Of a stretch of 14,080 nt of DNA, positions 7,316 through 13,907 are shown one piece after another (positions within the stretch are counted from its first letter, which is position 1; each line of letters opens with the position of its first letter). A model generated the notes under the pieces. It was not told the DNA's origin and did no database searches. It was given only the letters and a program-made list of their open reading frames with translations. The DNA comes from Candidatus Aminicenantota bacterium. GTDB lineage: Bacteria; Acidobacteriota; Aminicenantia; UBA2199. Location of the stretch: the NCBI GenBank assembly GCA_020355945.1, contig CP070627.1, positions 591,333 through 605,412 on the forward strand, written 5' to 3'. A program made the position numbers and the translations under genes.

Positions 7316-8458
7316 CCCTTCAATAATGTTGTGTTCTCTACTATAGTAGTTCATTCTCACAAATTCGACGTTTTCATGAAAAGAAAATTTCATACTGGCC
7401 CCCAGGATGACAGGAGTTCTTTCTCTCTGGCAATATTTAAGGAAATTTTCTTTTTTTTCATGATGAGTTCCCTTAAAATCTTTCATATTCAACACGGTAC
7501 AACCTACATATCCATTTACTAAATTACTTATCGTTAGATTCTCGTTAGAAATAAGTTTTTCGGCTTTGCTTCTTAAACCTGTGGTCTGTAGATTCGATAC
7601 TTCAAGCATAGCCTTGAACTTCAAGGGATTTTGCGCCATATTAAAGGCAATCTTCAAACTGAAATAATCAATAGCACCTTGAAATAGATCCATAGCATTA
7701 ACCATCAAATCTCGCAGTTCTTCCGGATGCATAATGAAGCTCATCCTGATTCCATTTAACCCGGTTCCTTTGAACATGCACCTGATTTTTATAATATTAG
7801 CTTTATCCACAGGGCTAAATGCATAGAGATGGCTGGGGAAATATTGCTCGGTGGCTTCATCGACAATAAGGTAATCTTTATTCGAGAGATTGGTTAATAA
7901 AGAAGATATGTGGGAATCCTTTTGATTATATCCAAGGGACATCCTGGGTTGAGTGATCCATATGGCACAGGGTGAATATTTTTCGATAGTCTTTTTGTTC
8001 AGATCAAAAAAGAAATTCTCAGAATAAAAAGTAGGATAAAGAATGCAATTTAAATTTAATGCCTTTGCCTGACCAACACTGGCAAAATAGCAAGGAGTCT
8101 CGAAAATGATGTTTTTTACTCCTTTTCTCTTTAACACATCTAATGTAATAAGTGAACCGGCGGTGGCAGAGTGGCAAAAAGTAACCTCATCGTATCTATA
8201 CTCTCTATTTTCCCATAAAGATATCAATTGAAGGATTGCCTCTTTTTGGGGTTTCAAAGTGAGCCCTTCATCGGCATAGTAACGTTGAACTTCATTAAAA
8301 TTAAATACGATATCCTGGACAAATTCATAGGAATTCGCAATGGTATCCAACCAACCGGATGGATCTGCCTTCACTACACCGGATTTCCTGATGGCATTAA
8401 AGTATTTCTCATTGATTTCATCGTAATCATCTTCTCTAAAATATTTATCGAATTCCAT
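7280..8458 (-). CDS. PLP-dependent aminotransferase-like enzyme (fold type I)
   Basis: A 392-residue member of the class I/II aminotransferase fold. Recognisable sites are the phosphate-binding loop CHSATAGSL (97-102), the D200 pyridine-ring aspartate in YLIVDEATEQYF, and the Schiff-base lysine K230 in MFKGTGLNGIRMSF with R238 of the phosphate cup. The usual Asn-Pro of the NPxNPTG segment is replaced by Q170-P171 in WITQPRMSLGYN, and the Ser before the lysine is Phe. Reaction and substrate are therefore not predictable; a decarboxylase, cyclase or lyase variant is possible. The ATG at 8456-8458 has no ribosome site. The leader of about 31 nt consists almost wholly of the 30-nt repeat. The gene has its own promoter after the CHAT gene. 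It lies inside the inverted-repeat cassette and its 3' end overlaps that of the HNH gene by 36 bp. A biosynthetic enzyme is out of character among its neighbours. Confidence 0.85.
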   Translation of the reverse strand: MEFDKYFREDDYDEINEKYFNAIRKSGVVKADPSGWLDTIANSYEFVQDIVFNFNEVQRYYADEGLTLKPQKEAILQLISLWENREYRYDEVTFCHSATAGSLITLDVLKRKGVKNIIFETPCYFASVGQAKALNLNCILYPTFYSENFFFDLNKKTIEKYSPCAIWITQPRMSLGYNQKDSHISSLLTNLSNKDYLIVDEATEQYFPSHLYAFSPVDKANIIKIRCMFKGTGLNGIRMSFIMHPEELRDLMVNAMDLFQGAIDYFSLKIAFNMAQNPLKFKAMLEVSNLQTTGLRSKAEKLISNENLTISNLVNGYVGCTVLNMKDFKGTHHEKKENFLKYCQRERTPVILGASMKFSFHENVEFVRMNYYSREHNIIEGLKTFSRFLDGG

Positions 8459-8487
8459 TATACCATAATCTTTAGTTATCCTTTATT
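8458..8487 (-). repeat. 30-nt inverted repeat, right copy
   Basis: A perfect reverse-complement copy of 5156-5185. Read on the minus strand it ends on the A of the aminotransferase ATG. It lies inside the predicted 5' leader, directly after the expected transcription start near 8489. The two copies bound 3,332 bp. Confidence 0.95.
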
Positions 8488-8495
8488 AAGAACTA

Positions 8496-8524
8496 ATTCT
8501 AAACAAGTAACCAAAGTATGTCAA
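8496..8524 (-). promoter_or_regulatory. Promoter reading into the aminotransferase gene
   Basis: On the minus strand, perfect -35 TTGACA (8519-8524), a 17-bp spacer and -10 TAGAAT (8496-8501). It lies in the 70-bp gap after the CHAT gene stop and outside the inverted-repeat cassette. It would drive whichever gene is at this end of the cassette. Confidence 0.65.
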
Positions 8525-8528
8525 GCCT

Positions 8529-11500
8529 TCATAAAAGATTTTTTACCAATCTTCCAATAATATCAGGATTGTTTTCGATTATGATATGCGCTTTCTCAAA
8601 ATATTCTTCAGCCATTTTCGTTTGGCCCAGGGCTTTATACGCTGAGCCCAAATTATTATAAGCAACCGAAACATAAGGAGAATTCTCACCATAAACCTTT
8701 TCCCATATTGAAACTGCCTGCTCATAATAATTGATGGCTTTGTCTATTTCACCTGCGCTTTTCCATGCCATACCAAGATTATTCAAATTTGCAGCCACAA
8801 TAGGGTGTTCCTTTCCATAAACTTTACAATTTATTTCCAGCGCTTGATTATAGTAATCAATGGCTTTTTTCAATTGGTCCTTTGCTTTCCAGGCCGCGCC
8901 CAGGTTATTCAATACCGATGCAACATGTGTGGAACCTTCTTCACGAGTTTTTTTCAATATTTTAAGAGCCTTATCGAAACAAGTGATGGCCCTATCAACT
9001 TTCCCACTTTTGTATAAAGCCGAACCAATGTTAATTAATCGGAGGGCCGCGTTTGCATGCTCCTCTCCATATACCTCCTGGTCGATATTCATCGACTCCC
9101 TGTAATACCGGATCGCCAGCCGATAATTTCCCATTTCCTCAAATGCGGCCCCCAGGTTATTCAAAACCACAGCAACCTGTGAGTGGTTTTCACCATACAA
9201 GGCTCGATCAATGATCAGGGCTTTATTATAATATTCGATGGCCTTTTGCGGATCGCCAAGCTCATTTATGGAATACCCCAGGGCATTTAATAGAAAACTA
9301 TCATCTGCCGTATTTAATTCCCTTTTCTTTTCACCCAGGATCCACTCCCCTAACCGCCGCGCTTCCCGAAAGGCAAAATAATTTCGAAAATAATCGACCA
9401 ATATCCCCCCCTGCCTTGATGCCACCTCCTCTTCCCCGCAAGCCAGGGCATGAAAAATCCACTCTTCTACTTCCAGGGGGTCAAAGGTATTATCTATGGT
9501 TTTCATGCGTTCACATAATCTCTTATAATAATCAAATGCCGTCTGGTGACAGGATTTAATATCATCGATACCGGCTTGTAATTCCTCCCGCAGCAGCGGG
9601 GAAACCAGATAACTTTCCCTTGTCTGGTTATACTCTAACAAAGTAAAACCAATGGCTTGGTTTGCCAATTCTTCCCAGTGTTTCACCCCGGTTTTTTCTC
9701 CCATCTCCTTTATCCCCTCTTTGAGAACCGGGCGGCGATAAATACTGCACCATTGTAAAAGACGAGCCATGTGCTGGCCTCCCCAGTTGAGAAGTTCCCG
9801 GATCACGTGCGTGCAAATAAATTCCTCCTTTTTATCCGCAATGGCATCCTCCAACTGCCTCAAATCAACGTTTTTCATATGCCCGATCAACACATCCAAC
9901 CACTCCATTAAGCGCGGGTTGCCATGTCCAACCATCACTTGCTTTGGAATCAGCCCCTGGTTTGAATAAGAATAAATGTTAGGCAGGGCCTGAACCTTTT
10001 TCTTTTGCTCCGCTTCCAACAAACCTGAAAGCGATATCCATTCAAGCCTATCTTTCACCAGGTCCCTGCCTTTAACTGTCAACGAAAATGAATACCTGCT
10101 GGTGATAATTAAGCCGGTACTTTTTTCGCTGCGCAGCAAGTAATAGAGTAGAATTTGTAACAACGGTACTGCTTCGGGTAGTAAATTCCCCGGCTGCCCC
10201 TTCTCTGCACCCTCCAGGTTTTGTTCAAAGTCATCCAGCAAAATCAAATAGTTGTTCATCTTAAAACTATTCACACAAAGATTGGATAATTTATCAGTCA
10301 TCTCTTTTTTTTCACTAAGAATATCTTTACCTTTTTGGTCATTGTTATTGATAAAAGCATCATTTAAGGCTTCTTGCAGGCTTATGGCATTAAATTTCCC
10401 ATGAACAATAATCAACGTATGCTGGGGGAACCGTTCACAGATTTTTCCTGCCAGGCAGCTTTTGCCCAGCCCTCCCATCCCCAGCAGCAGCACGCCTACT
10501 TTATCTAACTCGTTTTTTAAGGTATTAAGATTTTCCTGTAGTTCCCGGCGGCGCCCCACAAAACCTTCTTCTAATATCCTCACCTGGCTGTCTTTCAGGT
10601 AAACATGTTTCATTCTTCGCTGCGCCGGCTTAAAGTAAATTTTTTCTTTGACCAGCGCACCAGGGGGCTTCCCGCAGCAAAACAAACGCAGCAGCGGCCA
10701 GGGAGGATTTTTGCTGTCCGGGTATTTTCGCATGGCTTTAGACCTGGCATCTTGCAGGGCTTCAAAAATAGTTTTTCCACCGCTCAAGTTGTGGTAAATA
10801 ATCTTCTCCATGAATGTCGCTTGCTCATCGTCCACCGGTCTTCCCCAGCCCAGGACGGCAGGTACATGATATTTTTCTATTAGCTGGCGGGCAAAAGATA
10901 CTGCGGCCTTTGTATCCACTGCTTGACCGGTCCGACACCCGGACAGGAACAAAAGATTTGGTGGATAACTGCTTAAAGCCTCATGCCATAACATTTCCGG
11001 CGAAACCATTTCTCCATGACCGGTTTCATCTTCCATCATGAAGTAAGGTTTTCCATTCTCATCGATATCCGCATGTCCGGAAATATGAATAACATCGTAC
11101 GCATCGTACGATTCCTGCATGATCCGGGTGCACAGACCTTCTAAAGAACCGGAGTCTTCCACCTCCATGTGGAGGGGAAGTTTATCGGTGATTTTAAAAA
11201 TTGTCTCTTCCTCTTTTTCAAAATCCAATTCAGGCTCAACATCAACAGGAGAACAGGCCATAAAAAGAAGTTTTAAAGGTCGATCCTGGGGAGTTATATT
11301 TCTCTTTTCCCCCCAGTTCGATTCACACCGTGCCAGGTGAACCTGTTGAGGCAATAGGAATGAGCCTGCGTTGGCCAGGAGTTCAAACGGCCAATCAGCG
11401 ACTTCATTACAGGTACAAAGTTGGAGATGAAGGGGTTGGCCCTGCTGTCGAGATTGATCCAGGGCTCTTGACAAATGCCGTGAATCACCATCAAGAAAAT

Positions 11501-11690
11501 GAAAAATTTTTTCCCCAATACTGATTTGATAGTTGAAATGGGACCAGTGGGCTGCCATTTCCCCGGGGTTAATGCCACGAAGGGATTGATTAAAACTGTC
11601 TTCCGTGCCATCATCAGGGTTAAACCAGGTAATGCGAAAAGTTTTTTCTTTCTCTGCGGGGGTAATCGTTATTTTATAAATTATTGTCAT
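8529..11690 (-). CDS. CHAT protease - NB-ARC (STAND) ATPase - TPR protein
   Basis: About 1,053 residues from the ATG at 11690; a TTG at 11702 gives 1,057 but lacks a ribosome site. Positions below count from the ATG. Residues about 140-340 are a CHAT (caspase-like) protease with catalytic H206 in HISGHAD and C252 in LFLSGCRTGQ, both intact. After the linker EEGFVGRRREL comes an NB-ARC/STAND ATPase: Walker A GMGGLGKS (404-411), Walker B YLILLDDFE (D486/D487), sensor LIITSRYSF and a GxP-type GHGNPRLMEWL. A winged-helix and helical section follows. From about 790, six TPR units of about 42 residues (NNLGAA type) run to the end. In known relatives, ligand binding by the repeats drives NTPase-dependent oligomerisation and protease activation, much as in eukaryotic NLR proteins. 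It has its own promoter. The substrate is unknown; nearby gene products are candidates only. Confidence 0.92.
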   Translation of the reverse strand: MTIIYKITITPAEKEKTFRITWFNPDDGTEDSFNQSLRGINPGEMAAHWSHFNYQISIGEKIFHFLDGDSRHLSRALDQSRQQGQPLHLQLCTCNEVADWPFELLANAGSFLLPQQVHLARCESNWGEKRNITPQDRPLKLLFMACSPVDVEPELDFEKEEETIFKITDKLPLHMEVEDSGSLEGLCTRIMQESYDAYDVIHISGHADIDENGKPYFMMEDETGHGEMVSPEMLWHEALSSYPPNLLFLSGCRTGQAVDTKAAVSFARQLIEKYHVPAVLGWGRPVDDEQATFMEKIIYHNLSGGKTIFEALQDARSKAMRKYPDSKNPPWPLLRLFCCGKPPGALVKEKIYFKPAQRRMKHVYLKDSQVRILEEGFVGRRRELQENLNTLKNELDKVGVLLLGMGGLGKSCLAGKICERFPQHTLIIVHGKFNAISLQEALNDAFINNNDQKGKDILSEKKEMTDKLSNLCVNSFKMNNYLILLDDFEQNLEGAEKGQPGNLLPEAVPLLQILLYYLLRSEKSTGLIITSRYSFSLTVKGRDLVKDRLEWISLSGLLEAEQKKKVQALPNIYSYSNQGLIPKQVMVGHGNPRLMEWLDVLIGHMKNVDLRQLEDAIADKKEEFICTHVIRELLNWGGQHMARLLQWCSIYRRPVLKEGIKEMGEKTGVKHWEELANQAIGFTLLEYNQTRESYLVSPLLREELQAGIDDIKSCHQTAFDYYKRLCERMKTIDNTFDPLEVEEWIFHALACGEEEVASRQGGILVDYFRNYFAFREARRLGEWILGEKKRELNTADDSFLLNALGYSINELGDPQKAIEYYNKALIIDRALYGENHSQVAVVLNNLGAAFEEMGNYRLAIRYYRESMNIDQEVYGEEHANAALRLINIGSALYKSGKVDRAITCFDKALKILKKTREEGSTHVASVLNNLGAAWKAKDQLKKAIDYYNQALEINCKVYGKEHPIVAANLNNLGMAWKSAGEIDKAINYYEQAVSIWEKVYGENSPYVSVAYNNLGSAYKALGQTKMAEEYFEKAHIIIENNPDIIGRLVKNLL

Positions 11691-11693
11691 TTT

Positions 11694-11746
11694 TCCATCC
11701 AAAGGAATGATTAAAATTTTATATCACTATTGAAAAAATTTGTCAA
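11694..11746 (-). promoter_or_regulatory. CHAT-NB-ARC-TPR gene promoter
   Basis: On the minus strand, perfect -35 TTGACA (11741-11746), a 17-bp spacer and -10 TATAAA (11718-11723). The start of transcription would be near 11711. GGATGGA (11693-11699 region) before ATG 11690 acts as a modest ribosome site. Confidence 0.65.
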
Positions 11747-11852
11747 TAAAAAAATGAAAACGACGACAAGAGATGAAATATTTCCCGTCCCTCTTTCCGC
11801 ACCAAAAAAGAGACGCAAGAAACTTCTATCTCCGCTGCTTTGGAAAATCATG

Positions 11853-11878
11853 GTAATCCTGTAATCCTGTAAATCCCG
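11853..11878. repeat. Short tandem repeat, GTAATCCT units
   Basis: GTAATCCT (11853-11860), GTAATCCT (11861-11868), then the variant GTAAATCCC (11869-11877). This is a low-order tandem motif in the spacer upstream of the CHAT gene. Confidence 0.55.
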
Positions 11879-12091
11879 GTTCAGACCATTTACTTTCATT
11901 CATTCATAAAATTGTGCAGCCTGGCGAGAATCGATATTCCACCTGAATAAGTTCATGTATAAAGGCTTGACAACTTTTAAACCGATCGGGGAGTTTTAAT
12001 TGTATCCGTTTTTTTTTGATGGTATACCATAACGGTTCCAGGCATATGTGTGTTATTTCAGCGTCTATGAGATATAGGCAGTTGGTATGGG

Positions 12092-12166
12092 GGGACAAAT
12101 TTGGGGACAGGCCAATTTCATGGCCAATTTCACTTTCCTAAAATCTTTGTTGCCAATTTCGGGACA
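12092..12166. repeat. GGGACA / GCCAATTTC repeat cluster
   Basis: GGGACA occurs at 12092, 12104 and 12161. GGCCAATTTCA occurs as a 12-bp tandem pair at 12110-12121 and 12122-12133, and GCCAATTTC again at 12152-12160. The 16-mer GGACAGGCCAATTTCA (12105-12120) is identical to 1043-1058 in the terminator-like hairpin. It looks like a decayed end of a dispersed element; no transposase is present. Confidence 0.55.
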
Positions 12167-12350
12167 ACCGTCAACGGCATGTTTAAGCAGTTCACAGCCT
12201 ATATTTCGTCTTATAAAAACGAAAAGAGAAAACAGGACCAGGAGTGACCTGGGAAACGACAATGCCTATCAAAAGGCACTTGATTTAGTATCCGAATTTA
12301 TTTCCAATAAAACTCCTGTACCCCGTTAATAGAAAAAAAACTAAAAAAGG

Positions 12351-12379
12351 TTGACAAATATTGCGATAAATACTAATAT
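12351..12379 (+). promoter_or_regulatory. Strong promoter of antitoxin-toxin pair
   Basis: Perfect -35 TTGACA (12351-12356), a 17-bp spacer and near-perfect -10 TAATAT (12374-12379). Transcription would begin near 12386, giving a leader of about 13 nt that contains GAGGAG just before the ATG. Confidence 0.75.
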
Positions 12380-12398
12380 AGCTGAGAGGAGTGTTAAG

Positions 12399-12629
12399 AT
12401 GTTATCAGTTAGAGGTATTTATGAGAACGGCGAAATAAAGATTAAAGAAAAGGTGTCGATAACCAGGGAAACCCCTGTTATTATAACATTTCTTGAGGAT
12501 CTGGAAGAGGAAGAAACAAAAAAATTGAATCTTAGTGATTTTTCTTTCAATCGCTCAAAGGAAATATTAAAGGACTACAAAGGTTCTTTAAGTGAAACTG
12601 TTATTGAAGAAAGAAGAAGTTTTCTATGA
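12399..12629 (+). CDS. Antitoxin of a VapBC-like (PIN toxin) pair
   Basis: A 76-residue protein starting MLSVRGIYENGEIKIKEKV, then ETPVIITFLED, an acidic linker, LSDFSFNRSKEILKDYKG and a C-terminal EERRSFL. This N-terminal beta fold plus C-terminal Ser/Lys-rich tail is typical of small antitoxins (DUF104/VapB-like) encoded before PIN toxins. The start is ATG at 12399, with GAGAGGAG (12384-12391) as ribosome site; earlier in-frame codons lie inside the promoter. The stop overlaps the toxin ATG (ATGA), so the two are translationally coupled. It should repress its own promoter and bind the toxin, but the toxin here is broken, so it may be an orphan antitoxin. Confidence 0.8.
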   Translation: MLSVRGIYENGEIKIKEKVSITRETPVIITFLEDLEEEETKKLNLSDFSFNRSKEILKDYKGSLSETVIEERRSFL

Positions 12630-12784
12630 AAGCATTTCTTGATACTTCATCACTGTTAAAACTCTATCATTCGGAAGCTGGTTCCGATCACTTGCATGAG
12701 ATACTTTCAATAGATATAGAAGCAATGTACCTGTCTGAAATTGCTAAAATAGGGAAAGGGGAGAGCAAAGAAAACAGAAAATAA
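12626..12784 (+). pseudogene. Truncated PIN-domain (VapC-like) toxin
   Basis: The 52-codon frame starts MKAFLDTSSLLKLYHSEAGS and continues to AMYLSEIAK, the first third of a PIN ribonuclease with conserved D6 and E38. Family members are about 130-140 residues and need further acidic residues in the C-terminal half. After residue about 41 the sequence (GKGESKENRK) is unrelated, and no other frame downstream restores the domain. This suggests a deletion or insertion near 12746. It follows the antitoxin with an ATGA overlap. Expected to be inactive. Confidence 0.75.
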
Positions 12785-12842
12785 CAGTTGGAATATTTTC
12801 CGTCTTATGATATCTAAACCCTTAAGTTCAAAGGAGGTAAAA

Positions 12843-12923
12843 ATGAGAAATAAGGAGACGGGTAAATTATTAATTATTATTTCCTGGCTCAATGTGTTTC
12901 CCGGGAGGCGTTGGGCACGATGA
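12843..12923 (+). CDS. Possible 26-residue peptide with strong ribosome site
   Basis: AAGGAGGT (12831-12838) precedes ATG 12843 at good spacing. The frame reads MRNKETGKLLIIISWLNVFP, then GRRWAR and stop. A hydrophobic LLIIISWL core suggests a membrane-associated peptide or the start of a gene cut short. From about 12900, the frame one base on stays open (GVGHDDCKWGFKKN) to near 12980, so a frameshifted remnant is possible. No family recognised. Confidence 0.25.
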   Translation: MRNKETGKLLIIISWLNVFPGRRWAR

Positions 12924-12948
12924 CTGCAAATGGGGATTTAAAAAAAAC

Positions 12949-12977
12949 TTGACTTTCCAATCTGTTTATACTACATT
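12949..12977 (+). promoter_or_regulatory. Weak promoter candidate upstream of exported protein
   Basis: TTGACT (12949-12954), 17 bp, then TACATT (12972-12977). The -10 is poor (4 of 6) and the leader to ATG 13042 would be about 60 nt. Confidence 0.3.
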
Positions 12978-13041
12978 ATAAATGCCCGAAATCACCGGGT
13001 TTGCAGGTTAACTGAAGTGTAAGGCAAGAGCGATGTAAAAA

Positions 13042-13893
13042 ATGTTACACAAAATCGAAACTTCTTTATATCATGCCGATCTTAAAAGAATAATCATCCT
13101 GTCTATCATTTTTTTCATAGGTATTGGCATTAATGCCAGTGAAGCAGCAGATATTGAAAAAATTCCCATGATTACTCACATGGGATTCATGAAAAGTCAA
13201 TCCCATCACACCCCTGAACCTCCAAAAGAGCTCATCCTGGGAATAACTATCACCAATAAGGCCTATTATAAAATATCCTCTAACACCACAATCATAAATA
13301 CCGGCACCCTCAACAAAGGTCTAAACGAAATCGGGATAGATACAGCGAAGTTGTTTAATTCCCCGGGAACCTATGCTTATATTTTAGAGACAAAGTCAGG
13401 GCAGTGGAATTTTAAATATGAAATAATCCTGGATATCCGATTAGACACCCCGGTTCCCAATTCTAAACCCAAACCAAAGCCTCCTACCCCTGGCCCTGGA
13501 GAACTGATTGAGCCGGTGGAACTCACACCAGGTAAACCGATTCGATACGATCTGTCAATGTACATCAAGGGCCGCCGGGTAGCCAAAATCAGGAAAATGG
13601 CTCCCAGGCGTGTCATTGACCGCACCCAAAGAAAGATTGAAAAAATCATTGAAGAAAGTAAAAAAGACCCCAGGGCCAGGAATGCGGATAACCCCGCTGT
13701 CATTCATATTCCTTCTATGAATTTAAACATTGTCGGTCCCATTGTACCTTTAATAAAACCGTTTTTAAAAAAGAAAAGGCCTCCACCTCCCAACAACCGG
13801 CAGTTAAAATTATCATTTATGAAAAAAGAAAAGTCCGGTACCCTGAAAAAAGTGAAGGCAGTCATCAGGCTTCAATCCCGGATAATAAAATGA
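13042..13893 (+). CDS. Exported Pro/Lys-rich protein of unknown function
   Basis: A 283-residue protein with an N-terminal signal peptide: K15-R16, a hydrophobic core IIILSIIFFIGIGI (17-30), and a likely cleavage after NASEAA near 35-36. There is no lipobox cysteine, so it is probably periplasmic or secreted. Residues about 65-135 alternate polar and hydrophobic positions (LGITITNKAYYKIS, GTYAYILETKSGQWNFKYEIILDI), as in a beta-sandwich extension-type domain. A proline-rich linker (KPKPKPPTPGPG) leads to a very basic C-terminal part with PFLKKKRPPPPNN. No family recognised. The start ATG has only a weak ribosome site. It is convergent with the partial gene at the right edge, also possibly an extracytoplasmic beta protein. 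Confidence 0.72.
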   Translation: MLHKIETSLYHADLKRIIILSIIFFIGIGINASEAADIEKIPMITHMGFMKSQSHHTPEPPKELILGITITNKAYYKISSNTTIINTGTLNKGLNEIGIDTAKLFNSPGTYAYILETKSGQWNFKYEIILDIRLDTPVPNSKPKPKPPTPGPGELIEPVELTPGKPIRYDLSMYIKGRRVAKIRKMAPRRVIDRTQRKIEKIIEESKKDPRARNADNPAVIHIPSMNLNIVGPIVPLIKPFLKKKRPPPPNNRQLKLSFMKKEKSGTLKKVKAVIRLQSRIIK

Positions 13894-13907
13894 ATCCCGG
13901 CCAGTAT

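Larger units (their letters stand above)
11747..12350. other. Repeat-rich spacer without a convincing gene
   Basis: About 600 bp. It contains an 8-bp tandem motif (11853-11878), a 12-bp palindrome ATGGTATACCAT (12019-12030) and a cluster of GGGACA and GCCAATTTC units (12092-12166). Several reading frames of 60-80 codons run on both strands, but they overlap each other, lack ribosome sites and show no recognisable domain. The + frame ending at 12329 (NAYQKALDLVSEFISNKTPVPR) and the one ending near 12247 (GMFKQFTAYISSYKNEKRKQ) look coding-like, and may be remnants of decayed genes. Confidence 0.6.
12785..13041. other. Spacer with a stray translation start and a promoter-like signal
   Basis: Holds a 26-codon frame (12843-12923) with a strong ribosome site, a purine-rich stretch and a weak promoter-like pair before the exported-protein gene. 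No RNA gene or terminator is recognisable. Confidence 0.5.

Noticed and set aside
8457..8465. Perfect extended -10 (TGGTATAAT) on the minus strand at the aminotransferase start
   Set aside because: It overlaps the ATG, so transcription would start inside the gene. The TTGACA-17-TAGAAT pair at 8496-8524 is a better promoter for this gene.
11904..12262. Minus-strand frames of 64-65 codons in the spacer
   Set aside because: They overlap one another, have no ribosome site or known domain, and cover repeat units, so are not called as genes.
12087..12329. Plus-strand 80-codon frame ending NAYQKALDLVSEFISNKTPVPR
   Set aside because: The first half reads through the GGGACA/GCCAATTTC repeats and no domain is recognisable. 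The coding-like tail is noted only as a possible remnant.
13377..13703. 108-codon minus-strand frame inside the exported-protein gene
   Set aside because: Opposite a protein with a clear signal peptide; its Gly/Leu-rich content mirrors the proline-rich codons on the other strand.
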